A stretch of DNA of 64,000 nt from Elusimicrobiota bacterium (GTDB taxonomy: Bacteria; Elusimicrobiota; Elusimicrobia; FEN-1173), in the NCBI GenBank assembly GCA_016715645.1, contig JADJZR010000014.1:46609-110608 (forward strand), read 5' to 3'. The translations under genes and the position numbers were made by a program. Positions 18,225 through 26,513 of the stretch are shown piece after piece (positions within the stretch are counted from its first letter, which is position 1; each line of letters begins with the position of its first letter). A model generated the notes under the pieces. It was not told the DNA's origin. It made no database searches and saw nothing but the letters and a program-made list of their open reading frames with translations.

Positions 18225-19186
18225 AACGACACCCCCCATAACGTGTGCACCAACCCCCCGATGGCGCTGGTCACCCCCACCGCCAAAGCGATGACCGCGA
18301 GGTTTAAAAGGATTCTTCGGCGGACGTCCATCCCCGACAGAAACGCCAAAATCGACGAGACCACCACCGTGGCCACTCCCCCGCAGACGACCGACAGGAC
18401 CACATTTTCAGACCCAAACAAAACAGGAAGGACCGGCACCAGAGCGCCGACGATGTAACTGACCCCCACCATCAGGCCGGTTTCCAACGATCCGGATAAC
18501 ATGGGATCGCCCTCGTGTCGACCCAAAAAACGGGCTTTTCCCCGCTGAATACGGCGAATCTCCCGTTCCGAGCTGGTCGAGGCAAAAGCGCCCGCGCCCA
18601 TACTGAGGGCGCCGGCCACCGCCACGGCGATACTGGCACCGATCACCAGGCGGGGCTCTCGCAAGGCGGTAAAAAAACCGCCGACGGCTCCCAATATTTC
18701 GACCAAGCCGTCGTTAAATCCCAGAAAAATTCCCCGCACCCGTTCGGGACTGATTTTGCCGCCGGAAAAACTCGAAACAATTTCGTCTTCATGTTCAAAT
18801 TCATCCATCAAGACATCTTTGATGGCTTTTCCAAAAGGCGTGTTTTGATAGATATCCCACAAATTGAGATATTTTCGAATCCCATAAATTTCAATTCCTT
18901 CCAGCACCAACATCACCGCCGATGGCCCCGTCAGTCGACAGACAACCGTTAAAAGGTCAAGTTTGATTCGCCGGGCCCAGTCCAACCGAGGTCGTTGAAT
19001 GGGAAATAAATCCAGCCAAAATTTATAATGCTTGGCCTCAACCGCCACCAAGCGGTCCAACATGTCGGCCAGACCGCCCCGGGACACGGCACGTAAACGT
19101 TCATACAAACGCAAGTCCAACAATTCATCCAACACCAATTCTTCGCCCCGTTTGCGAGCGATGGGGTCCAGCGCGATCTCTGTCAT
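18221..19186 (-). CDS. VIT1/CCC1-family iron/manganese transporter with ferritin-like N-terminus
   Basis: The first ~130 residues form helices with acidic and histidine positions (AVEAKHYKFWLDLF, MDEFEHEDEI) like the ferritin-like/rubrerythrin head of MbfA-type proteins. The rest is a VIT1/CCC1 membrane domain. It begins with the hallmark FLGFNDGLVEILGAVGGFF, followed by SMGAGAFASTSSEREI and three more hydrophobic helices, to 321 residues. The family exports or sequesters Fe2+/Mn2+. It is translationally coupled to moxR, so metal handling and the MoxR/BatA complex may be linked. That is an inference from gene order only. Confidence 0.85.
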   Translation of the reverse strand: MTEIALDPIARKRGEELVLDELLDLRLYERLRAVSRGGLADMLDRLVAVEAKHYKFWLDLFPIQRPRLDWARRIKLDLLTVVCRLTGPSAVMLVLEGIEIYGIRKYLNLWDIYQNTPFGKAIKDVLMDEFEHEDEIVSSFSGGKISPERVRGIFLGFNDGLVEILGAVGGFFTALREPRLVIGASIAVAVAGALSMGAGAFASTSSEREIRRIQRGKARFLGRHEGDPMLSGSLETGLMVGVSYIVGALVPVLPVLFGSENVVLSVVCGGVATVVVSSILAFLSGMDVRRRILLNLAVIALAVGVTSAIGGLVHTLWGVSL

Positions 19187-19199
19187 AATTCGTAACTAC

Positions 19200-19360
19200 C
19201 CAGGTCCCTCATCCGCCCCTTCGGGGGTTGCGTGTGCCAGTGGCACACGATTGCAACGGGCCGAATAGGCCCTGGGCCCGAAGGGCCTTCCCCCAAGAGG
19301 GGAAGGAAACAAAGACTTTCCCTCTCCACTTGGGAGAGGGCAGGGTGAGGGAACTGAGCA
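19200..19360. repeat. Two-module palindromic intergenic repeat
   Basis: Module 1 contains the near-perfect palindrome GTGTGCCAGTGGCACAC followed by CAACGGGCCGAATAGGCC. Module 2 contains CCCTCTCC-N4-GGGAGAGGG followed by CAGGGTGAGGGAACTG. Both modules recur at 23525-23660 in the opposite order. The element fills the gap between the VIT1 gene and the queC-like gene, and no gene is seen in it. Confidence 0.75.
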
Positions 19361-19419
19361 GTTACCATAGTTCAATAATAGCAGTTTCGCCTTTTGTGGC
19401 GGTTTGGTAAATTGTGTTC

Positions 19420-20061
19420 ATGAAAAAGGGGTCAGCGGTGGTGTTGGCCAGCGGCGGGCTCGACAGCACCGCCTTAGTCAGCTGGGCTTTGTCTCGCTAT
19501 TCAACGGTCCAACCTCTCTATTGCCGTTTCGGACTAAAATGGGAACGGGCCGAACGACATTGGCTCAGACGTTTTTTAAAAGCGGTCTCAACTCGCGGCC
19601 TGCGGCCTTTGGCCGAGTTAAACCTGGAAAACAGCGGCCTGTATGAAGGACATTGGAGCACGTCGGGGAAAAAAGTGCCGGGTTGGGAAAGTGTCGACAA
19701 TGCGGTGTACTTGCCGGGCCGAAACGCCTTGCTGTTGGTCCAGGCGGGTGTTTATGCCGCTCGACATAAGGTCACGGACATTTTAATCGGGACCCTTAAA
19801 GGAAACCCTTTTTCTGACGCCACACCGGTTTTTTTTAACTCCATGGAAAAATCGTTGCGAATGGCCCTTGGAAAAACCCTTCGCATACGCGCGCCATTTC
19901 GGAAAATGTCTAAAAAAGAGGCGTTGGACCGTTTTCAATTTTTGCCGATGTCGTTGGCCTTTTCCTGTATAAATCCGATCGGAATTCGCCCTTGCAACGC
20001 CTGCAACAAGTGCGCCGAACGACGACGATATGAAACCTATAGAGGGAGACCCCATTCATGA
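19420..20061 (+). CDS. queC: QueC-like 7-cyano-7-deazaguanine synthase
   Basis: The product is a PP-loop ATP-pyrophosphatase: VLASGGLDSTA near the N-terminus, LPGRNALLLVQAGVYA in the middle, and a C-terminal zinc knuckle CNACNKCAERR. QueC converts 7-carboxy-7-deazaguanine to preQ0 using ammonia and ATP, for queuosine or deazapurine DNA modification. From the inner ATG the protein is 213 residues, slightly short. No queD, queE or queF is nearby, so a divergent PP-loop role is possible. Its stop overlaps the next start (ATGA). Confidence 0.75.
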   Translation: MKKGSAVVLASGGLDSTALVSWALSRYSTVQPLYCRFGLKWERAERHWLRRFLKAVSTRGLRPLAELNLENSGLYEGHWSTSGKKVPGWESVDNAVYLPGRNALLLVQAGVYAARHKVTDILIGTLKGNPFSDATPVFFNSMEKSLRMALGKTLRIRAPFRKMSKKEALDRFQFLPMSLAFSCINPIGIRPCNACNKCAERRRYETYRGRPHS

Positions 20062-21038
20062 CACGATTAAAATCGATCCGATGCTGGAGGTTGACACTTT
20101 CACTTCTATCCGGGCTGGCCCTCTTGTGTCCCTTACAGGCCGAAGGGCCCAGGGTTAAAAAACAGGATCCCGCCGTTTATTTTTGGTATCACTTTCGGAC
20201 GGCGGTCATGGCCAACCAGTTTCAAAAAATAGAACTATTGACTTGGTTTCCCTTTGAGCAGACCACCGCCGAAGGGGCAACAACCCGCCTGGCGAAGGGA
20301 ATGTTTAAAGAAAAGATTCCAAGCTTACTGGATCGATCCGACGGAACCGGCCGGACCATGCGCGCTGTGATCGAACGTAAGGAAGACCTAACCCCTGAGG
20401 AACGGGCCGCGCTCATAAGCGGCGAATTGACAATGGGGGTTTTCCGGTTCAAAACCATAAAAGAAAAGTGTTATTGGGTAGGATCGATCGAAACGAAGAG
20501 TCAACAAGCAAAGACCTCTTTGCCGGCGACACCTCTCGCGGAAAAACCAGCGGCGGCCTCTGCCAAACCGCCTGTGAAGACTCCAGGGAAACCGATTGAG
20601 GATAATCCGGCTTTAGCGCCATCCTCTCTCCAACAAGCGGAGAAACCGCAATCGACTCAGGAAAACATCGATCCCCGCACCGAATCGGTGTTCCGATTCT
20701 ATTGGGTTGAATTTCGGCGGGCAGCTCTTTCGAACGATTTCGAAAAATTACGGAGTCTGACCCGATTTCCATTCGAAATGAAAGGTCCTTTGGAAGACGA
20801 CAAAGTAAAAAAATACCCAGCCCGAGAATTTGATCTCATTTGGCCTCGGCTACTGGAAGCGGATCCAAAATTGTGGGGGCCCATCCGGGATTCCATGCGG
20901 GAACTGATCGAACGGCGGGAAGAACCCAACGTTGAAGAAATCGCCACCGAACCCTCTGGGGAAATTCAGATCGGACTATTTGTGTTCCGAAAATCCAAAA
21001 GCCGATGGCGGTTCATCCGAGCCATTCTCGCTGAGTGA
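20058..21038 (+). CDS. Secreted protein with duplicated domain, function unknown
   Basis: I do not recognise this family. A signal peptide (about 1-28, ending LLCPLQAEG) is followed by two related domains. Each opens with an aromatic segment (VYFWYHFRTAVMANQFQKI and FRFYWVEFRRAALSNDFEKL), then L(T/R)xFPFE. Each then has a stretch with IERxExLTPEE or IERREEPNVEE and ends in a beta hairpin with MGVFRFK or IGLFVFRKSK. A proline/alanine/lysine-rich linker joins them. The lengths (about 120 and 110 residues) and shared motifs indicate internal duplication. It is coupled to the queC-like gene by an ATGA overlap. Confidence 0.6.
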   Translation: MTRLKSIRCWRLTLSLLSGLALLCPLQAEGPRVKKQDPAVYFWYHFRTAVMANQFQKIELLTWFPFEQTTAEGATTRLAKGMFKEKIPSLLDRSDGTGRTMRAVIERKEDLTPEERAALISGELTMGVFRFKTIKEKCYWVGSIETKSQQAKTSLPATPLAEKPAAASAKPPVKTPGKPIEDNPALAPSSLQQAEKPQSTQENIDPRTESVFRFYWVEFRRAALSNDFEKLRSLTRFPFEMKGPLEDDKVKKYPAREFDLIWPRLLEADPKLWGPIRDSMRELIERREEPNVEEIATEPSGEIQIGLFVFRKSKSRWRFIRAILAE

Positions 21039-21234
21039 TATAGCAACAGATCGCCATGCTCCAGATCGGAAAACCGGCCAGGGACGGCAGGTGAACAGAC
21101 ATTTAGACCTAGCCGATTCGACCTAAAAATCAAGTCAACCGGTCTTTTTCGTCGACAAGAACTACCAAACTCCGTCCAACACTTTATCGACAGTAACCGT
21201 GTTCCAATCGGGGAATCCCGGTTCGCTGTTTGGG

Positions 21235-21921
21235 TTATTTGATAACGGAATCGGTTACCACGGACACGCCAGGCCCCATGGTAGATGTGAGCGTGACACT
21301 CCGAATAAAAACGCCCTTGGCCGTAGACGGTTTGGCATGTTCAATAGCTTCCAAAAAAGCCCGGGCGTTTGCGGCCAACTTGTCTTCAGGGAAAGAAGCC
21401 TTACCCAAAATGGAATGAACAATGGCCGTGGCATCCATTTTGTATTCAATACGGCCGGCTTTCAATTCTTTGACGGTGCGGCCGATGTCAAAAGTAACCG
21501 TGCCGGATTTTGGATTGGGCATGAGCCCTTTGGGGCCGAGCGTTTTGGCCAGTTTGGTTAAATCGCGCATGGCGTCGGGTGTGGCCACCAAGACGTCAAA
21601 ATCCATCCAGCCTTTAGAAATCTTTTCAATCACATCAGCGTCCCCGGCTTCGTCGGCCCCAGCCGCCTGAGCTTCCTTCACTTTTTCCCCTTTTGCCACA
21701 ACGACGACCCGTTTCGATTTTCCAGTACCGTGAGGAAGGGAAACCGTTCCCCGCACGTTCTGGTCGCCCTTTTTGGGGTCCACACCGAGACGTATATGAA
21801 TTTCCACCGTCTCGTCAAATTTCGCTTTCGCGGTTTGTTTCACCAAAGAAATGGCTTCTTCGATTGAATAGCGCTTCCCGGCTTCAACTTTTTTTTGGAG
21901 TTCTTGAGTGCGTCGGCTCAT
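21235..21921 (-). CDS. rplA: 50S ribosomal protein L1
   Basis: The 228-residue product starts at MSRRTQELQKK, preceded by GAGG six bases before the ATG. Typical L1 segments include IHIRLGVDPKKGDQNVRGTV, LPHGTGKSKRVVV and TLGPKGLMPNPKSGTV. L1 binds 23S rRNA at the mobile stalk and often represses its own mRNA. The usual followers rplJ, rplL and rpoBC are absent: the next gene is convergent and unrelated. Confidence 0.97.
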   Translation of the reverse strand: MSRRTQELQKKVEAGKRYSIEEAISLVKQTAKAKFDETVEIHIRLGVDPKKGDQNVRGTVSLPHGTGKSKRVVVVAKGEKVKEAQAAGADEAGDADVIEKISKGWMDFDVLVATPDAMRDLTKLAKTLGPKGLMPNPKSGTVTFDIGRTVKELKAGRIEYKMDATAIVHSILGKASFPEDKLAANARAFLEAIEHAKPSTAKGVFIRSVTLTSTMGPGVSVVTDSVIK

Positions 21922-22205
21922 GGTTAACCTCGTTCTTCCTCGCGCCCGGGTCGGCCGAATCGCCTCCAGCGGGCTCCCTCCTCTTTGGCCAAGCCGAGAC
22001 GAGGTCATGGGAAGACAAATGAAATTGGGCGGAAAACTAAAATCCCTTTAAAAGCCAGGCAGTGGAACAACCGATCCTGAAATTTAAGTTCAAGAATCTT
22101 TCGACAAGACCCAGGTCCGGGCCGAAAAAAAAACAATCATTCTGGATTGCCTTACGAGAAAACATAATCCCCACTCAATAAAGAATGGGTTTGAGAAAAC
22201 CCCGG
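21922..22205 (-). other. Spacer between rplK and rplA
   Basis: This 284-base gap is unusually long for rplK-rplA, which are normally nearly adjacent. No credible gene is present. The last ~65 bases before rplA form a purine- and GC-rich leader (GAGGAGGGAGCCCGC, then CCGACCCGGGCG) that could hold an L1 autoregulatory site. I could not fold it reliably. Confidence 0.35.
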
Positions 22206-22637
22206 TTAGGCCGTTTCGACGCCCATGCTTCGGGCCGTACCCTTCACCATTTGGATAGCGGCTTCGATATTGGGCGCATTCAAATCGGGCATCTTTGTTT
22301 TGGCAATCTCTTCAAGTTGAGCCCGGGACAGTTTAGCCACTTTTATCTTGTTCGGGGTGGAACTGGCTTTCGCTAAACCGGCTGATTTTTTAATCAGCGC
22401 CGAAACAGGGGGCATTTTCGTAATAAAGGTAAAACTTCGATCTTCAAACACCGTGATGACGGCCGGAATGGTCATCCCGGCTTCCATGGTTTTTGTCCGA
22501 TCGTTAAACTGTTTGCAAAAGTCCATGATATTGACGCCGTGCTGGCCCAACGCGGGTCCAACCGGCGGAGCCGGGTTTGCACCCCCGGCCGGAATTTGAA
22601 GTTTGATTTGTGTTTTTATTTTCTTGACAGGGGCCAT
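22206..22637 (-). CDS. rplK: 50S ribosomal protein L11
   Basis: The 143-residue product has the L11 N-terminal KIKLQIPAGGANPAPPVGPALGQ, then IMDFCKQFNDRT and the C-terminal rRNA-binding KIKVAKLSRAQLEEIA with EAAIQMVKGTARSMG. L11 forms the GTPase-associated centre with 23S rRNA. The start overlaps the nusG stop by one base (TAATG). Confidence 0.97.
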   Translation of the reverse strand: MAPVKKIKTQIKLQIPAGGANPAPPVGPALGQHGVNIMDFCKQFNDRTKTMEAGMTIPAVITVFEDRSFTFITKMPPVSALIKKSAGLAKASSTPNKIKVAKLSRAQLEEIAKTKMPDLNAPNIEAAIQMVKGTARSMGVETA

Positions 22638-23167
22638 TAAAGTTTCTCCACTTGCAGATAGTCCAACTCAACGGGCGTGGAACGCCCAAAAATATCGACC
22701 GTAACCCGCAACTTGGCCCGGTCTTCATTAACTTCTTCCACCATGCCGAAAAAGTGCCGGAACGGTCCTTCTTTGATACGGACCTTCTCGCCCTTATCAA
22801 ACAAAATCGCAGGACGAGGCTTGTGATCCGGTGGGGCCACCGTCAATTGAAGCAATGACTGCATTTCCGATTCCGGAAGGCAGGTCGGGTTAACCCCTCC
22901 CAAAAAGCCCGTCACGCCGGGTGTGTTACGAATCATCCAATACGTTTGGTTGTCCACGTCCATATCCACCAAAACATAGCCGGGAAAAAACTTGCGTTTT
23001 TTAACCTGCTTTTTGTTCCGTCGAAGCTCCACGACATCCTCGGTCGGGATCAACAATTGAAAAATACGTTCTTTGAGGCCCTGCTGAACAGCCGTTTTTT
23101 CGACCAAGGATTTAACCTTGTCTTCATGTCCAGAATACGTATGAATTACATACCATCCACGAGCCAC
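22637..23167 (-). CDS. nusG: Transcription termination/antitermination factor NusG
   Basis: The 176-residue protein contains the NGN domain (WYVIHTYSGHEDKV, KKRKFFPGYVLVDMDV, RNTPGVTGFLGG) and the KOW motif (FDKGEKVRIKEGPFRHFFGMVEEV). NusG binds RNA polymerase and couples it to Rho or the ribosome. It lies 15 bases after secE in the standard order. Confidence 0.97.
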   Translation of the reverse strand: MARGWYVIHTYSGHEDKVKSLVEKTAVQQGLKERIFQLLIPTEDVVELRRNKKQVKKRKFFPGYVLVDMDVDNQTYWMIRNTPGVTGFLGGVNPTCLPESEMQSLLQLTVAPPDHKPRPAILFDKGEKVRIKEGPFRHFFGMVEEVNEDRAKLRVTVDIFGRSTPVELDYLQVEKL

Positions 23168-23182
23168 GGGGTTGTCCTTTCG

Positions 23183-23389
23183 CTAGGAGATAAAGAAATG
23201 AAAACTGTTCATGATGAGAAAATCCAAAACGCCGACAAAAACAGAGAACACGATCACCAACAAAATCACGAACCAGGTTGACGCGATCATCTGGGGCCGC
23301 GTCAGCCACGAAACTTTTTTTAATTCTTCCACCGCTTCCCGAACAAACTTCAAAAACTGCCGTATTTTTTCCACAATCAATCTCCGCAT
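23183..23389 (-). CDS. secE: Preprotein translocase subunit SecE
   Basis: A 68-residue SecE: amphipathic helix with FLKFVREAVEELKKVSWLTRPQ and one C-terminal membrane helix. It clamps SecY in the inner membrane. The longer open frame upstream is not conserved-looking. The ATG at 23387-23389, or a GTG 15 bases later with GGAG seven bases before it, is the probable start. Confidence 0.9.
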   Translation of the reverse strand: MRRLIVEKIRQFLKFVREAVEELKKVSWLTRPQMIASTWFVILLVIVFSVFVGVLDFLIMNSFHFFIS

Positions 23390-23462
23390 TAACCAAAACT
23401 TTCCGACGACATAACCGAGGATCGAGTCGGTGGGATAGACAAATTTCCGGAAAGGCGCCACT

Positions 23463-23491
23463 ATACTAACTAATCTCAAGCCCCTCGTCAA
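23463..23491 (-). promoter_or_regulatory. Candidate promoter for secE-nusG-rplK
   Basis: On the minus strand, TTGACG (23486-23491) and TAGTAT (23463-23468) are separated by exactly 17 bases, about 75 bases before the secE start. This would let secE be transcribed independently of the tRNA/tuf unit. Confidence 0.6.
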
Positions 23492-23520
23492 TCGCTCTCA
23501 AACAAAAAACGCGAGTACCT

Positions 23521-23665
23521 CAGGTGTCTTTCCCTCTCCTCTTGGGAGAGGGCAGGGTGAGGGAACTGCCTTTCCGTCGATTGAGAAAGCCACTCCCTCA
23601 TCCGCCCGGGTTGCGTGTGCCAGTGGCACACGATGGCAACGGGCCGAATAGGCCCTGGGCCATTC
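23521..23665. repeat. Palindromic repeat, second copy with modules swapped
   Basis: The CCCTCTCC/GGGAGAGGGCAGGGTGAGGG module comes first here. The GTGTGCCAGTGGCACAC palindrome with GGGCCGAATAGGCC follows, the reverse of the order at 19200-19360. A third, diverged relative lies at about 23874-23912 (CCTGCCAGTGGCAGG, then GACGGGCCGAGCAGGCC). No coding capacity is evident. Confidence 0.7.
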
Positions 23666-23970
23666 GGCACACGACTTGTGCGCCTCGCTTTAGCGAGGCC
23701 GGGTCCCGACGCGGTTCCCTGTCCTTATATCTTTTTTTCTATATGGCAGGGGCGGAGGGCACCGTGTGCCATTCGGCACACGACTTGTGCGCCTCGCTTT
23801 AGCGAGGCCGGGTCCCGACGCGGTTCCCTGTCCTTATATCTTTTTTTCTATATGGCAGGGGCGGAGGGTCGAGCCTGCCAGTGGCAGGCGCCTTCGACGG
23901 GCCGAGCAGGCCCCGGGTCCCGACGCGGTTCCCTGTCCTTATATCTTTTTTCTATATGGCAGGGGCGGAG
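23659..23970 (-). repeat. Tandem units carrying the tRNA-Trp 3' end
   Basis: Two ~105-base units (23659-23767 and 23768-23868) are identical over about 100 bases. Each ends with the 17 bases of the tRNA-Trp 3' half-stem plus its encoded CCA. A third, shorter copy (23915-23970, one T fewer in the T/A run) is continuous with the real tRNA. Each full unit also holds the palindrome CCTCGCTTTAGCGAGG. The array lies between tRNA-Trp and secE. Confidence 0.8.
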
Positions 23971-24031
23971 GGACTCGAACCCCCAGTCCTGGTTTTGGAG
24001 ACCAGTGGTTTACCAGTTAACCGACGCCCCT
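23957..24031 (-). tRNA. tRNA-Trp (anticodon CCA)
   Basis: The cloverleaf folds fully: acceptor AGGGGCG with CGCCCCT, anticodon stem CTGGT/ACCAG around loop CTCCAAA (anticodon CCA), T-arm GGGGGTTCGAGTCCCTC with one-base register, discriminator G and an encoded CCA. It lies between rpmG and secE, a classical position. Confidence 0.95.
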
Positions 24032-24111
24032 TAATACACAAAGAACCTCACAAAACCAACAACGCAAACCCCAACTATTCGTCGAGGCCACACCGCTGAT
24101 AAAGGAAGTTC

Positions 24112-24267
24112 TTACTTTGTTTCTTTGTGCGGGGTATGTTTACCGCAAGTCGAACAAAACTTTTTCAACTCGAGCTTCTTTTCCCGACGACGGCCCCGCA
24201 CGTAATGATAATTGCGGTTGTCGCATTGGGAACAAGCCAACATAAACACGAAACGATCAGCGGCCAT
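24112..24267 (-). CDS. rpmG: 50S ribosomal protein L33
   Basis: Translating the minus strand from the ATG at 24265-24267 gives 51 residues starting MAADRFVFMLACSQC and ending HTPHKETK. Two CxxC pairs (CSQC and CSTC) make it the zinc-binding form of L33. The basic RGRRREKKLELKKFC segment is typical. It lies 29 bases after tuf and before tRNA-Trp, the order seen in many bacteria. Confidence 0.93.
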   Translation of the reverse strand: MAADRFVFMLACSQCDNRNYHYVRGRRREKKLELKKFCSTCGKHTPHKETK

Positions 24268-24296
24268 GATCTTACCCTCTCTTCGATTTTAAAAAT

Positions 24297-25496
<1,200 letters not shown>

Positions 25497-25550
25497 TTTA
25501 TCGCTCCTTCAGTGGTGTCGTTAAAATTTCGTCCAATTCGTTAAAAAATC

Positions 25551-25623
25551 AGCTGGGAACCGGGATTGAACCGGCGACCTCACCCTTACCAAGGGTGTGC
25601 TCTACCAACTGAGCTATCCCAGC
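25551..25623 (-). tRNA. tRNA-Thr (anticodon GGT)
   Basis: Acceptor GCTGGGA pairs with TCCCAGC. The anticodon stem CACCC/GGGTG closes loop TTGGTAA (anticodon GGT). T-arm CCGGTTCAATCCCGG is present. Discriminator T is followed by GATTTTTT, so CCA is not encoded. It lies just upstream of tuf. Confidence 0.95.
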
Positions 25624-25768
25624 GCTGATGACGCTCCCGATTTAGCGAAGGGCTCGCCAGTTATAACAATTTCAGACAAAGATTATACAAATTAAAAGTC
25701 GGCTAGACCGGCCGGTCGGCGCCTCACCCCGGCCCCGGGCGCCCTTTCGTTTCGGGGACAGCTCAAAT

Positions 25769-25842
25769 TGGCTGCCGGACTAGGATTCGAACCTAGACGA
25801 CCAGGTTCAGAGCCTGGCAGGCTACCGTTACCTCATCCGGCA
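25769..25842 (-). tRNA. tRNA-Gln (anticodon CTG)
   Basis: Acceptor TGCCGGA pairs with TCCGGCA. Anticodon stem CCAGG/CCTGG holds loop CTCTGAA (anticodon CTG, reads CAG). T-arm CTAGGTTCGAATCCTAG is perfect. Discriminator G and CCA are encoded. An extended -10 (TGCTAGAAT, 25883-25888 for the core) lies 40 bases upstream. Confidence 0.93.
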
Positions 25843-25877
25843 AAAAAACCGTTCGGCCTTGAACGAGCGCCGAACGG
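25842..25877 (-). terminator. Intrinsic terminator behind tpx
   Basis: On the minus strand CCGTTCGGC and GCCGAACGG form a 9-bp stem (25849-25877), followed directly by seven T's. The last T is also the first base of tRNA-Gln. It ends the tpx transcript. If the tRNA promoter's -10 (25883-25888) is used, the same hairpin would begin the tRNA precursor. Confidence 0.85.
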
Positions 25878-25916
25878 GGGCGATTCTAGCAAATCGCTGA
25901 ACGTCTGAGAACGAAT

Positions 25917-26437
25917 TTAAACGCCGACGGGCGTTTTCAGCGCGTTCAGGGCGGCTTGATAATTGGGATGGTTGGTCATTTCCGGCACATACTCAATATA
26001 TGTGACCACGTCCGAGGCATTCACCACAAAGATGGCCCGAGAGAGAGCCGGAGTTCTTTAATCAACGTTCCATAGGCGAGACCAAAAGACGCGTCCTTGT
26101 GGTCCGATATCGCCTGGATATTTTTCACCCCCGCCGTCTGGCAAAACCGCCCTTGGGCAAAAGGAAGATCCATGCTCACCACGTAGGTTTGAACGCCCGA
26201 AATGCCCGACACTTCTTGATTGAACTTTCGGGTTTCCTGATCGCACACAGGCGTATCCAACGACGGGACAACAATAAATAGCCGCGTTTTCCCCGCGGAA
26301 GAAGAAAGGGTCACCTCGCTTAAATCACCAGCAACGGCTTTGAATGGGGGTGCCTTTTCCCCGACTTTAATGGCTTCCCCAACCAAGGTCAGCGCGTTTC
26401 CTTTAAACGTGGTACCGCCTTTTCGTTCAATTGACAT
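25917..26437 (-). CDS. tpx: Thiol peroxidase, one frameshift
   Basis: Tpx is an atypical 2-Cys peroxiredoxin reducing H2O2 and lipid peroxides. The start MSIERKGGTTFKGN follows AAGGAG at good spacing, so I prefer it to an ATG 30 bases upstream. The resolving/peroxidatic region SLDTPVCDQETRKF and the segment DLPFAQGRFCQTAGV (second Cys) are intact. The frame is lost in the CTCTCTC run at about 26041-26048 after LIKELRL. Adding one base continues as LSRAIFVVN, then VVTYIEYVPEMTNHPNYQAAL, to a stop at 25917-25919. The restored length, about 174 residues, is normal. A sequencing deletion is likely. Confidence 0.9.
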
Positions 26438-26513
26438 AGTATTCTCCTTAGAGTGGATTCTCAACAAACAGAATTATGACATATTTTGTCTGGTTTGTCG
26501 TCTTCCTTGCCGA

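Noticed and set aside
23659..23970. CRISPR array
   Set aside because: Only two full units plus a partial one, about 105 bases long, with no short repeats separated by unique spacers and no cas genes.
23524..24034. Open frames over the repeat array before tRNA-Trp, with repeated LSLYLFFYMAG segments
   Set aside because: They are translations of the tandem repeats and of the antisense tRNA; no ribosome binding site or protein-like composition.
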